Assembly: GCA_964017155.1 (NCBI GenBank) | Contig: OZ024862.1 | Location: 40,480,675 to 40,544,674 of the forward strand | Direction: 5' to 3' | DNA length: 64,000 nucleotides | From: Oasisia sp. SBJ-2009 | Taxonomy: Eukaryota; Annelida; Polychaeta; Sabellida; Siboglinidae | Program-made: the position numbers and the translations under genes | Shown here: in pieces, positions 11,201 to 24,100 of the stretch | Position numbering within the stretch: the stretch's first letter is position 1 | Layout: each line of letters begins with the position of its first letter | Notes under the pieces: generated by a model | Told to the model about the DNA's origin: nothing | Seen by the model: the letters and a program-made list of their open reading frames with translations, nothing else | Database searches by the model: none

Positions 11201-13476
11201 CATTGGATGAAATACTACATCAAATATTATTATTATATGTTACAATCACATATGCCTTTGGCTGTCTGTGTTTTGGTGATTTATACCTACTCACCAAGAG
11301 ATTTGTCACTGGCCATGTCATCAGCTGCATTTCTTCTTGACTTCTCCCTACTGCAACAGACAAATATCCCACTGAGACCCTCTCCACAACACACTGTCTA
11401 GATGTGTACTCTCCACAACACACTGTCTAGATGTGCCAGACACAATTCTGAACAAACATACACATGGTTTATAAATCTGGCGGGCCAGCGATTGTTCTGT
11501 TTATCTAAAAACTGTTACACAATGTTTTAATACCATATTGTATGGCTGATGCACATTTTACATTTGATGACACACAGTAGTATATGTTGAATGTATCCCA
11601 TACACCAATAATTTGATGACACATTATGCTATTTTGTTAACACCAAGTGTTGACAGCACAATGTGGGGTGACACAACACCTTAGATGACACAACTACACT
11701 TTATTGTGTCTGGTGAACTAAATAAGAAAGTATATTTTAATGACAATCTATTGTTACATTTGGTGGCAGTTTGATGACATACCTCCTGGTGATCGAATGG
11801 TTGGGAATTCCAGACTTCTGCTCCTCGGGCACAAACATGGTCTTGTAGGAGCTCATAAATGTCTGGTGAGCCTCGCCAGTTGACGAGTCCGTGTCACTGT
11901 GAACAGACACTCCATACAGTGCCATGTAAAAGGTACATTCATACATCACGTGCTATAGTCAATAGCAGAGAGTATGTAACACATTACTAAAGGATAAGCC
12001 ACTTTGAATGAACAAATCTCAACTTCTCTGGGAAATGCTTAGAAAACTCCTGTGTGTAGACTGTTCATACACTTAGTCACATATATCCACCACTGTTTAG
12101 TGCCAGGTAGGTCCTACTCATTCATACAGCTGAGTGAGTTGGGAGCACCAACAAGTAAACAAACTTGTTCAAGGTTCAAAATGGCAACAAGAAGATTCAA
12201 TTCTCAAATGTCTTGCCTGATAGTCTGAGCCACTAACCACATACACTATGCCAATCAGCTACAGTTGCCATAGATTCAATAGCGAAAGATCTCACTCACA
12301 CAGTGGGAGTGAGGTCATGCAAAGACAACACATGGGGTGTGAGTAATGACACACAGAGTGGGTGAGTTAGTACTTATAGAGTGTGAGTGAAGACAGAGTG
12401 TGAGTGAGAATACACAGCGTGTGTTAGGACACACAGTGTGAGTGAGAACAGGGAAAACAAAAGAGTATCATAGAGGAAAAATAAGTCAAGACCAAGCAGA
12501 AGGATAGTATATCAAACACCTCAAAAGGGATGATAGAATAGCTAGCTGAGAGACAACAGATCAAGGTGACAGTTGTAGAAATATAATCTTCAGGAACCTC
12601 TGTGTACCCCATACCATACAACACCATATAGCTAATGTATATAGTGTGTCCCCTAATTAAGCTATATATCCAGTATTACAAGGATCAAGGTGCTGCTAAG
12701 TATCCTTGTCATCGGGATGAAAATGACAGAAGTCTGAGAGGAAGTCCATTAAGAAAAATGAGGTGCCTATTTATAAGAAGCAAACAGTGTTTGTGTTAAC
12801 TATAATTTATAACATTGATTATGTGTACTAGTGAATTAACTTACATGTCTTTGAGGCCGTCGATGGCGCAGAGTTTCCGCAGTCTGTTATAGTCTATCAC
12901 AGGTTGTGGCCCTTTGCCTGCTGCTGGCACTGAAACGTATCATGTCAGTCTCTGACGATCGACTTAGTCTTAGAGTTAAACGTATGTGTTGGTTTCTTAA
13001 TTCTTCTTCCGGATACCGCCTAGCCTCAACATGCTGAGAGTACAGGCAGGCGAACAGGAAAAATCAGAATTGTTTCGCTTTTAGGGTGCAATGCAATATA
13101 TCAAAACAGTAATACGTGCAAAAGAGCTATATATATAGTTATAAAAAGTGGAAAAATGCAAAGTCTGGATATTGCCCTTAATTTAAAGGAATCAAGGCTA
13201 TTTTTATTTACATGTTGAGGGAGGGAGTAGACGTAATTTAATTGTTGGAGCATGTTACAATTCTAAATAATTAATCACCATGGCATATGGGCCCGGGGAT
13301 ATGTAAACGTTTTTATGTTATAATATAACATAATTATATAAATGTTTACACGTACATGCATTAATTATTCCAAAGCGTTCCTACTTACGTTGTATGCGCG
13401 TTGACTTCTTATATTTGCTTGTCCAACTAAATTGTGTAATTTTATCATCGTCGGCCTTACTTATGTCTAAAGCCAT
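5253..13476 (-). CDS. CNBD1: CNBD1-like protein (cyclic nucleotide-binding domain containing 1), complete, 14 exons
   Basis: Coding exons in order: 13389-13476, 12845-12929, 11783-11896, 11295-11350, 10543-10714, 9952-10100, 9087-9220, 8811-8872, 8140-8218, 7725-7857, 7212-7321, 6386-6536, 5768-5835, 5253-5381. All junctions are GT-AG and phases close, giving 509 residues (human CNBD1 is about 436). Recognition rests on collinear matches to CNBD1: VIDYNRLRKLCAI (about residues 40-52), AHQTFMSSY (about 70), GLHVLLKGSVRP (exon 7), CFGTLE (exon 8), and MGKLEPTHSFGEVSV with EPVTCSIVT (exon 12). Two cNMP-binding-like folds are implied (about residues 165-310 and 315-465). In the second, the phosphate-binding cassette keeps FGE (about 412-414) but lacks the arginine of active cassettes, as in human CNBD1, so ligand binding is doubtful. 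The start ATG at 13476 is the first in the first exon and fits length. Function is not established for this family. Confidence in identity is high; exact exon 1 start is less certain. Confidence 0.9.
6618..6960. repeat. TGTGTGACACTGCATG degenerate repeats and (GGTGT)n microsatellite in CNBD1 intron 12-11
   Basis: Degenerate ATGTGTGACACTG units at 6618-6790 lead into about 24 copies of the pentamer GGTGT at 6793-6912. Open frames on both strands here are repeat translations. Confidence 0.95.
8340..8725 (-). pseudogene. Decayed non-LTR retrotransposon 3' end with AT-rich tail
   Basis: On the minus strand, 8640 down to 8545 reads NNIKTSACLATFKARLDTFL followed by a stop. This matches the shared C-terminal pattern of LINE reverse transcriptases (LPxxIKxAxSLxTFKxRL). 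It is followed by an AT-rich tail to about 8340. Upstream frames are broken. Lies in the CNBD1 intron between exons 8 and 9. Confidence 0.5.
9553..9870 (+). pseudogene. Decayed non-LTR retrotransposon reverse transcriptase C-terminus
   Basis: Plus-strand fragments with frameshifts: YEMHLKECRLTTLDTRRLRR (expected pattern YxxRLKxLxLxTLxxRRxRGD), then KIFSFSH and VDEWNRLS followed by DASSV (expected YSFSxRVVxEWNxLPxxVVxAxS). A CA dinucleotide tract interrupts it. Antisense within the CNBD1 intron between exons 6 and 7. Confidence 0.65.
10716..11030. repeat. Long purine tract (pyrimidine on CNBD1 sense strand)
   Basis: About 310 bp almost wholly G/A on the plus strand lies directly before CNBD1 exon 5 (10543-10714), forming an unusually long polypyrimidine tract ahead of its acceptor in the transcript. 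Confidence 0.7.
11161..11204 (-). pseudogene. Duplicated 3' end of CNBD1 exon 4 with its splice donor
   Basis: 44 bp identical to 11288-11331: the last 37 bases of exon 4 (coding AADDMASDKSL) and the first bases of the intron (GTGAGTA). It sits in intron 4, downstream of the real exon in transcription order. An AG (in ATGCAG) lies within the copy, but no convincing full acceptor is seen. Confidence 0.85.
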
Positions 13477-15189
13477 GATTGTTAAACGGGCTGTCCCGAG
13501 TTTGTTTACATATCCATTCGACTGTTGCTCCAACAACCGCCCGAATATCGCCCGTTTTCGATTGTGGTGCCACCTTGCGGTCCAGGTGCTCGTTTGGAGT
13601 GCCGACTAATTCGATTACGGCCCACATCAACCACGGCCGGTCGATCGCGCCCCATATTGATCTCGATCTACCTATTCGGTTGTTCATTTAATCCAATAGG
13701 AGTGTAAATAAATTCACACGTCGTGTTTCATGAAATAAAAGTGTCATGAATGTTTACTGGTTTTCATTAACTTCTTGATCTGGGCCTAACAAGACTGCTT
13801 TCATGCTGACGTTTTGATTCTAACAAAATTGTTAATTAAGTTTAGCAAATTAACTGGAGTTTATATTCATTTCAAGTTTGATTTTAATCAAAATTGGAGA
13901 AAAAAAATACTTGTTATAATAATAGTTTATATAATATCCATGATAACTAAGTGTTGTGTTTTGCCTGTTGGTGTAGTAATTGTTGTAAGATACATATTGC
14001 AGTAATTGTTGTAAGATACATATTATACTTACTTTAGATACATATTATATTTACTTTAGGTGGGAAAGTATGGACGACCTCTGATCTCATTGTGTGATGG
14101 AATGATAGTCTGGACCTGTCTAGCTATGCCATGAGCCAACACCCATGCATATGAGTGGTCAGTACACAGCTCCAGATGGTTAATTGTGTGCTGTATTGGA
14201 TTCACTTCATCACAGCCTTCATGAAGCTAATACATTCCTTGCTCAGTCTGCTCGATTTGGAGGAAGATCTATATTATATATTAACATTAAATTAATAATC
14301 GACTTGATGCTCTTGCATTGTTTCATTGAGCAGATAATTTCAATCATCAGATTTGTTTTTATTTGTGTGTGGTAAATATATTTAATCCCAGCCCCTCCTT
14401 GGTTCTCTCTCCCTATCTGCCTCCCTCCCACCACCCCACTCTTCTCTTGCCCCTTTTCTCTTTTGCCATGTTTCTCTGTCATTCTCTCTGTGCCCAGTTG
14501 CTTCTCATTCTCTTTTACAATGAACATGAGTAAGAGATCCGTCTTGACTGCCGTACTGTACGTCCAGCTTTCACTGAGGCACAATGACACGCTCAACCTG
14601 TGCCACATCAAGCCAGAGCTGGCAGTTGCCACCATGTTGCCATGGCAAAATGGTCATTACTCCCTACCAAATTCAGATAAACAAAGCTACACATACACTT
14701 AGTTGCTTTGAATTATTTTTTCATGCGACTTCGATAAGCCAAATTGCTTGGTGTAGCGATCCAAACTTGCCTGCTGTTGCTTAAAATTTGAGCAGTATGA
14801 TTTAGCTTACTATTGTTTTTTTCCCTCCACAAATCTCCCTCCGTTCCTTCATTTCAGAAAATAGTGCAGCTACTACAAATAATTTATGTATGTTGTCAAC
14901 AGCGTTTATGCTAGTGAACTACACATGGTACAATATACTCTTTTTTAGATGCAAAACAGATCTAAATAATTGTCTTTTGTTGCCCTGTACACTGTAATAG
15001 TATAATTTGCAACATGTCATATTAAGCACATTGTTTTTATTATCATGAATGGCACTTATAATAATTATAATACAATCACAAAGTGGAATTACACTACATT
15101 TCTATTGCAATCACGAACTGGCTGCATGCTGTTGGACAAGACTTATCATGGCAGACTACCAGTAATGGTAGTCATGAGAACATTTGCAA
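13477..15189. other. Intergenic DNA between CNBD1 and ESD
   Basis: Contains the presumed CNBD1 promoter next to 13476. No conserved coding region, RNA gene or full transposon is recognised. A pyrimidine-rich stretch lies at about 14390-14470. A minus-strand AATAAA (complement at 15035-15040) could be an ESD polyadenylation signal, but that is only a possibility. Confidence 0.45.
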
Positions 15190-15199
15190 CACCTTTCAT

Positions 15200-15910
15200 G
15201 AGAATCAAACTACGACAGTGGTGTGCAATATTTACTAGTTTTATAATTCGTAAGGTTTTCAGATATTTGGCATGGTGTGCAATATCGACTGGATTTATCA
15301 CTCGTCCTGCCTTCAGGTATCTGACATGGTGTACAATGTTGACTGGTTTCATCATCCATGAGGTCTCCAGGTATTTGATGGTGGTGTACAATGTTGACTT
15401 GTTTAATCATCCATGAGGTCTTCAGGTATTTGATGGTGGTGTACAATGCTAACTGGTTTCATCATCCATGAGGTCTCCAGGTATTTGATGGTGGTGTACA
15501 ATGCTGACTGGTTTCATCATCCATGAGTTCAAGTACAATTTCTGATTACACAACTAATAATTTCTACTCACTTCGACGTTTCAACCGCCATTAGCAGCCT
15601 TCTTCAGGAACTGAATGTTCAGTGGACACTGCTCGCTAGATGGCGTGGCGAGCAGACTGTCCCAAACGTGACCACTGAACATTCAGTTCCTGAAGAAGGC
15701 CGCCGATGGCGGTTGAAACGTCGAAGTGAGTAGAAATTATTAGTTGTGTAATCAGAAATTGTACTTGAATGATATACTTCCAACTTGATGAACATTTTAA
15801 CGAATCATCCATGAGGTCTTCAGGTATCTGATTATGTGTACAATGCTGACTGGTTTAATTGTATATGAGGTCTTCAGGTATCTGACATGGTGTACTATGT
15901 TGACCAACGT
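15200..15910 (-). repeat. Tandem copies of the ESD 3' coding end
   Basis: About nine imperfect units of roughly 55 bp just downstream of the ESD stop. On the minus strand, units translate to [20 protein letters not shown] and NIAHH, matching the ESD C-terminus [12 protein letters not shown]. The array thus arose from the terminal exon. It is split by the palindromic element at 15528-15769. Confidence 0.85.
15528..15769. mobile_element. Palindromic foldback element with hammerhead-like cores
   Basis: Two arms of about 100 bp are near-perfect inverted repeats (start TTCAAGTACAATTTCTGATT, end its complement), with a loop that contains a further hairpin (TGCTCGC / GCGAGCA). Each arm carries CTGAAGA, a stem, GAAAC and GTC (plus strand 15690-15722; minus strand 15607-15575), resembling the conserved core of hammerhead ribozymes known from Penelope-like and retrozyme elements. 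No clear target duplication. Inserted into the ESD-derived array. Confidence 0.75.
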
Positions 15911-15946
15911 TCACGAGGTCTTCAGTCACATGACATGGTGTCTCCT

Positions 15947-18060
15947 TCACGAAGCTTTCAGATACTTGGCGTGGTGTGCAATGTGATCTCCAATGAAGGA
16001 GGCAATAAAGTAGTAACTGTGATCGTATCCCTGCAAAATGAAAAGGGATACACATTACTTCCATTATATATTTGCTTTCAATGTATACATACTATATATA
16101 CATTATTTCCATACTGTATTTGCTTTCAATGTATATATACTACACTAGTTTCAAACATATTTCACATATGACTAGAACCATTTTTTTTACAGAATCAGTT
16201 ATGCACATAACTTAATGATAATTAGAAATTTTTCATAGCACAAATACGAAGCTCTAACTACTTAATCTAAAGAATCAATTTCTACAGGTTTAGAAGATCA
16301 ACACATATTATACGAACTATACCATAGGCATCAAGAATGCCAGGGATTGGTGATTTAATGTAGAAATGCAATTTTTAATAAGCAGAAGTGTCCACTTGCA
16401 CATATCGCTGTACAGCTATGGATTCAGTTCTAGTGGAAGTATAACTACTCAGTACAGACATGACTGTAGTACACAGTTTTGATATGAAGCCCTAATGATA
16501 TGACTCATGGATGATATGATGAGAAGTTAATGATTCATGTACAGTTTGTGTCATCATAAAAGGGATTACTATCTATCATTACCACCAAGTGATGACCCAA
16601 GTGATGACACATTGAACCCAGATGGTGACACATACTACTGTGAACCCAGGTGGTGACACATGACAGTGATGACACAGTGAACCCAGATAGTGAGACATAG
16701 CACTTTGGACCCCAGTGATGACATTGAACCCATATGGTGACATATAGCACTGTAAACCCAGGTGGTGACACATGCCACTGTGAACCCAGGTGCTGACACA
16801 TGATGCTATGAAGCCATATACTGCAGTTAACACAGGTGGTGACACATGAACCCAAGAGATGACACATGAACCCACGTGATGACACATGACGCTATAAAGC
16901 CATATACTGCAGTTAACACAGGTGGTGACACATGACGCATGAACCCAACTGGTCACACATGATGCTGAGAGCACAAAGTCGTGTCATATTATTTGACTCT
17001 ACTAAAACATCTATAACTAAAACAGCCAGAGATGCTGGGAGCCAGTACATCTGGAACATGGTATGCTTACATCTTGCATTCGTAGTTTGAGGGGCACATC
17101 TTGCTTGGCACAGACCACGGTCAAGTTGTCCGGCAGTAACTGACCAGCGGTCAGGAAGTTGTCAGCCTTGCCCTGCACAATGACAATAAACACATGCACT
17201 GACGTATGTCTGTACTAGTTACAACACACATGCACGCATGCGCCAATGTGCATCTTCATCTTCACAAGGATGCAAACAGGCACGGAGTCATACACCCGCA
17301 TTAGGCCCTACCCGCACAAGGCCATATCCTAACAAGGACCTACCCTCACTACGTCATACCCTATTTAGCAATGACAGCCATTTGTAGACTAAGTGAACCA
17401 AGTCAATTATTGAAACAGAATTCCATTTCACTGTTGTGAGATGGGACTTTAGATTTGCACACTTGTCTAAGGCTCTTAAGCATTTGGATTTTTTTTAAAC
17501 CTAAGCAACAGTCATTGAAAATGCTGACATCACCTGATATAGGGTGTTCCTAGCTAACAACTCTTGACAGTTGTAGGATCACACATACAGTTGTATGCTC
17601 AGAATAATTTTTGAGGATGCAAGTTTTAAATCTCATTAGAAATATTTTTTCACGTAGGAACAATGTGTAATCAACTGTATATACAGCCACTGCAAATCAC
17701 ACCTGGTCAATTAAGATGTCAACTTTGGGTCCATCATAATCCTTCATGAGATGACAGGCGTCATATTTCTGAAATGACATCACAATTCTATATGAGATAA
17801 TATACATAACATCTCTGAAACAACATCATAATCCTGCTTGAAACAGCAGGCATCATATCTCAACCGTTCACTTTCATAATGCCTGGCACACTGATAACAA
17901 TGTTTCAACATTTGCCAATAGTTGATCAAAATAGTGACCTTTTGTTTATTACCATGGAAAAAGAGAATGTGATTGAATACGTTCAGTATAATTATAATAA
18001 CCTTTTAACTCAGTAAAACAAACAATTATCCTATCTTCCTGTCATGTCATGATTGTATAT

Positions 18061-18106
<46 letters not shown>

Positions 18107-21100
18107 TTTTACACATCACAAGTATATACATACATACTTGTAATGTTTTTGTACATACTGTATATATATATCTATGTGTGTGTATATATAATATATAATA
18201 TATACACATGTAATATTTGTTTTACATTTTTCGTTGTTACATTGTTTTATGAATTTACATCTGTCAGACAAAGCAGATTATGACTTCATATTACTTTTAG
18301 CGAGTCCCTAGCTACAACTACAGCAACAGTAGTACCTACCTTCCACTGGTCCCTGTCTGTGCCCAGGTAGCCACTGAAGGCCTTCTGTCCCCACGGACAC
18401 TCGCTCGGGTTACAGATGGGAGCAAACGCTGACACAGATGCATACTTCCCGGGATTGCGGAGGAAACACACCAGAGCTCCGTGACCCCCCATGCTGTACA
18501 CATTGTCACCACACTTAGTACGTGCATGGTGACGTCTTATATTTTCAGGACATATTATCAGTGATGATACAATAATGGCTGATGTCATTGACATATTGTA
18601 CAGGACTTAATATTTGTGGTGATGTCTAACTTCTATTTTTTCTGTATTAGTCTGTAGCTTAGTATTGTGAGGTTATACATCATAAAGAAATCAATATCCA
18701 TGCCTTCCATGGTGTTGTCATATTATCTCTTACTACATCTTATGGTGATGTCTGACTTCTTTATTATATGTTTATTTGTTACTTATTAAAATAAATTCAC
18801 AGCTGTGTCTATAACTTGGTATGATGCGGTTATGTATCTGAAGGAAATGAATATATACGGTGATGCCAGATTGACTTTGACTTAGAACATTTTATATTTA
18901 TGGAGGTGTTTCATAAAAAATATATATAATATATTGTGATGTCTAATGCATAAGTCAGTATTTGTGGTGCTGCATCGTACAATACTTACCGGTAGTGCCA
19001 GTTTGTGTAGATCATGCAGTAGTACAAATTAGTTGTAATCGTGACGTAATGCCTCATATAGAAGGCAACACAGTAATTTGGCTAAAAACTCTACATACAA
19101 CTAAAATGTCACACTCAAATGCGACAAGATACTGATGTGTGACAGTTACATGCTGTGAGCTGGGAATGAGAGATAAAAACAACCACAAGTGCTATGATAT
19201 TTCTTCTTAAAATGGTGTGTTTAAAGATAATCTAAGGCATATTATTTAGCAGCTAGTTGCAGTAGAGATTTACCTGTGGCCAAGAATGGACTGTTTGTTG
19301 GCCAGGACAGGGAAGTTGGCCTGGATGAGCCCTGGAAGCTGAAAAACAAACACAACATTGTTGTATAAACACTACTACAAGAACAACGAGTAAGGTCAGA
19401 GGAAATATGCATAATATTGTTTATAATTACAGACATCTCACTGCATACCAAGTTACCAATGCAAAAACCTATTTTGGGAAGTCTTCATGCAGTGATGGCT
19501 AAACACCCCAATAACTATTATTTCTGCATTTTCGGCCAAACAAGGGGATGCTAACATCACTTCACAAACTGATGTTGAGGTATCACAGATGATTTGTAAC
19601 TACATAATACACAGTTGTAGAACTATCACAATTTCACTGCCTTAACTACAACCGTTGGGCAGCTGACAAGACTAGACAAATCTTACACTGCTCTTTGTAA
19701 CTCACCTCTTTTGTTATGTATGAATACATCCGATAGTTTGTCTTCCAGTCGTCTTGTGTGGCATCCACATAGAACCCTGCACCAGTGCCAAAGTCCCAGC
19801 TGTCATCCTCACCCTTGATGTTACACCCTCCTAGACACAACACATTTGATGTTACACCCTCCTAGACACAACACATTTGATGTTACACCCTCCTAGACAC
19901 AACACCCTTGATGTTACACCCTCCTACACCCAACACATTTGATGTTACACCCTCCTAGACACAACACAGTTGATGTTACACCCTCCTAGACACAACACAT
20001 TTGATGTTACACCCTCCTAGACACAACATATTTGATGTTACAGCCTCCTACACCCAACACATTTGATTTTACACCCTCCTAGACACAACACATTTGATGT
20101 TACACCCTCCTAGACACAATACATTTGATGTTACACCCTCCTACACACAACACATTTGATGTTACAGCCTCCTAGACACAACACATTTGATATTACAGCC
20201 TCCTAGACACAACACATTTGATGTTACACCCTCCTACACCCAACACATTTGATGTTACACCCTCCTAGACACAACACAGTTGATGTTACACCATCCTAGA
20301 CACAACATATTTGATGTTACACCCTCCTAGACACAACACATTTGATGTTACACCCTCCTAGACACAATACATTTGATGTTACACCCTCCTAGACACAATA
20401 CATTTGATGTTACAGCCTCCTAGACACAACACATTTGATGTTACACCCTCCTAGACACAACACATTTGATGTTACACACTCCTACACCCAACACATTTGA
20501 TGTTACAGCCTCCTAGACACAACACATTTGATATTACAGCCTCCTAGACACAACACATTTTATGTTACACCCTCCTAGACATAACATTTGATGTTACACC
20601 CTCCTAGACACAACACATTTGGTGTTACACCATCCAAGACACAACACATTTGGTGTTACACCCTCCTAAACATAACACAGTCGATGTTACAAACTTCTAA
20701 ACACAACACAGTCGATGTTACACCCTCCTAAACACAACACAGTCAATGTTACAAACTCCTAAACACAACACAGTCAATGTTACAAACTCCTAAACAAACA
20801 GTCCTAAACACAGCACATTTGATGTTACAAACTCCTAAACACAACAGAGTTGATGTTACAAACTCCTAGACATAGCACAGTTGATGTTACACCCTTCTAA
20901 ATGTAACACAGTCGATGTTACACCCTCCTAGACACATTAGATACTTAGCAGGACTAAGAGTCTGGTCTAACAATAGCTACTTACTCAAAGGAGTGACTAT
21001 AGCCACTTACTTGTAGTGTCAGGACTTGGAAGTGCCATAAGTACTTACTGGGACCAGTTTTGGTAATGACAATAGCTACTTACTTGGACTAGCGTCGGAA

Positions 21101-24100
21101 GTAACTATAGCTACTTACTTGGACTGGTGTTGGGAGCAACTATAGTTACTTCATTGAACTAGTGTTGGGAGTAACTATAGCTACTTACTTGGACTAGTGT
21201 TGGGAGTAACTATAGCTACTTACTTGGGCTAGTGTTGGGAGTAACTATAGCTACTTACTTGGGCTAGTGTTGGGAGTAACTATAGCTACTTACTTGGACT
21301 AGTGTCAGGGGCAACTATAGCTACTCCATGCTCTGCAGCATACCGCTGAGCTCCAGCCTTTGTCACAAAGTTTTCTTCGGTACAGGTGAGACCTACAGCA
21401 GACACAAAGACGACTGGTAGTAACATATTTTATACCAACAATGTTGAATTGTTAAAGTAGTATAGGCAACAACTTAGTAATGTTAACCGCGTTGGACACA
21501 CCATTCAAAGAACTAGTGCTACACACCGTCCAAGCTGAAGGCTGTGGAAATGCTATGTTGAAATTCAAAGGCTACTTCTATGGAATGCTGTTGTCTACAA
21601 GTTAATTTGCCACAATGTGCTGATCAACATGTTTGACGATGACTCCCAATGTCCTAAGAAAACAATGTAGGAAATAAAATGGTGGCATTTTAAGTCATTC
21701 AAGGCGAGTGAGACTTTTCATATTTTCAGTAGTGTAATTGGTAAGCAGTGCTTCACGTTTGAAAATCCCAGGCAAATGATAAATCGCTCGCCTAAATATG
21801 CAACATAATTTAGGCAAGCAATTTTTACTTGTATTTTTATCCCCCGGTTGGGTTCTATGTTATCCGTGTGGTGATAGGGAGTGAGAGCGATTGTTCGCCT
21901 AAAAAAGAAGCATTAGGTAAGGTCATTTTTAATTAGTGTGTTATTCTTGATCTACATGGAAACAATTGTGGTCCGAATTGATAAACACAGGAATATAACT
22001 TGCAGTTGCCAATATATATTATTAACCAACTAACCTGAGAGCCAGTAAAGCACAGGGACTTTCTCTTTCTCTGACTGTGGAGGCAGGTAGATGCCAAATC
22101 TCATGGCACACTTCAGTTCATCACTGTCACAAGACAATAGAATAACGGTTACATGCCCAGCTGATGAAATACACAACACAAGAATAACAGTTACATGCTC
22201 AGTTGTATGCTCTATTGATGACATACACAACACAATAATAAGGACAAAAATGCATGCTTAGATGATCACAGACACAACACAAGAATAACAGTTACATGCT
22301 CCAAAGCAGCTCCATTGATGACAATAACAATTCCATACTTGGTTGATGACAGACACAACACAAGAATATTGTGTACAGGGTGACCCCAAAAAAACTTTGT
22401 GGACAGATCATCCATAGACTGAAGTTTGAATCGATCAAATTTTAAGAAATTGGATGGACCTATGTAGGATTAATGAAAATGTTTATGGGTTCTGTTTTTG
22501 TTGGGTCACCCTGTACATGCTCACTGCTCAGTATATCATAGACACAACATAACAATAACAGTTACATGCTCAATTAACCACAGACAACCAGATAACCAGT
22601 ACAAATTCACTTAACCACTGGTACAACATAAAAACAATTACCGGCTCAATTAACTACAGACAAGATAACTGTTACCAATTCAGTTAACCCCTGGCACAAC
22701 ACAATACTAACAATTACCAGCTCAATTAACTACAGACAAGATAACTGTTACCAATTCAGTTAATCACTGGCACAACACAATACTAACAATTACCAGAGCT
22801 CTCAATGAACACAGACACAACAGTAATAGTAAGCAGTTCAGCTTCTCACAGATACATACAATAACAGTTCAATGAATCATGTTAACAGCAATAAAACACC
22901 AACTCACTTTACCACTGTAACACAATATAATACTATTTGTAAGGCTTTCTTCACTTATTTAGAAATAAAGATAAACAGTTAATTGTGTAAATTAAAGTTA
23001 ACTCAGAAATGTCACAAATTAATTATATTAACCTCACATTTATCCACCACTTTCATTCATTTAAAAGACATACCTTTACAACCTTGCCTATCCACCATAG
23101 CTCCCTGGTGTATCAATCAATCTGATGACAACTGGAATTGTTTATTGACTGACACAGATTATCCCTTTTATTATGCCTCTCAACTAGGTTGGTGTACATA
23201 CAACATTCCCTCCAATGAAACTACCAATTCACACTACACAACATTCCTTCCAGTGACATTATCAATTCACACTACACAACATTCCTTCCAGTGACATTAC
23301 CAATTCACACTACGCAACATTCCTTCCAGTGACATTACCAATTCACACTACGCAACATTCCCTCCAATGAGACTACCAATTCACACTACACAACATTCCT
23401 TCCAAAGAGACTACCAATTCACACTACACAACATTCCTTCCAATGAGACTACCAATTCACACTACACAATATTCCTTCCAATGAGACTACCAATTCACAC
23501 TACACAACATTCCTTCCAATGAGTCTACCAATTCACACTACACAACATTCCCTCCAATGAGACTACCAATTCACACTACACAACATTCCTTCCAAAGAGA
23601 CTACCAATTCACACTACACAACATTCCTTCTGGACAATGAGTCTACCAATTCACACTACACAACATTCCTTCCAACTACACTACCAATTCACACTACACA
23701 ACATTCCTTCCAATGAGTCTACCAATTCACACTACACAACATTCCTTCCAAAGAGACTACCAATTCACACTACACAACATTCCTTCCAATGAGACTACCA
23801 ATTCACACTACACAACATTCCTTCCAATGAGACTACCAATTCACACTACACAACATTCCTTCCAAAGAGACTACCAATTCACACTACACAACATTCCCTC
23901 CAATGAGACTACCAATTCACACTACACAACATTCCTTCTAATGAGACTACCAATTCACACTACACAACATTCCCTCCAATGAGACTACCAATTCACACTA
24001 CACAACATTCCTCCCAAAGAGACTACCATGTCACATTGCACAACTCTATGAAATAGATTTTATATACAATTTATCAATTATATGTATACATGCACTTACC

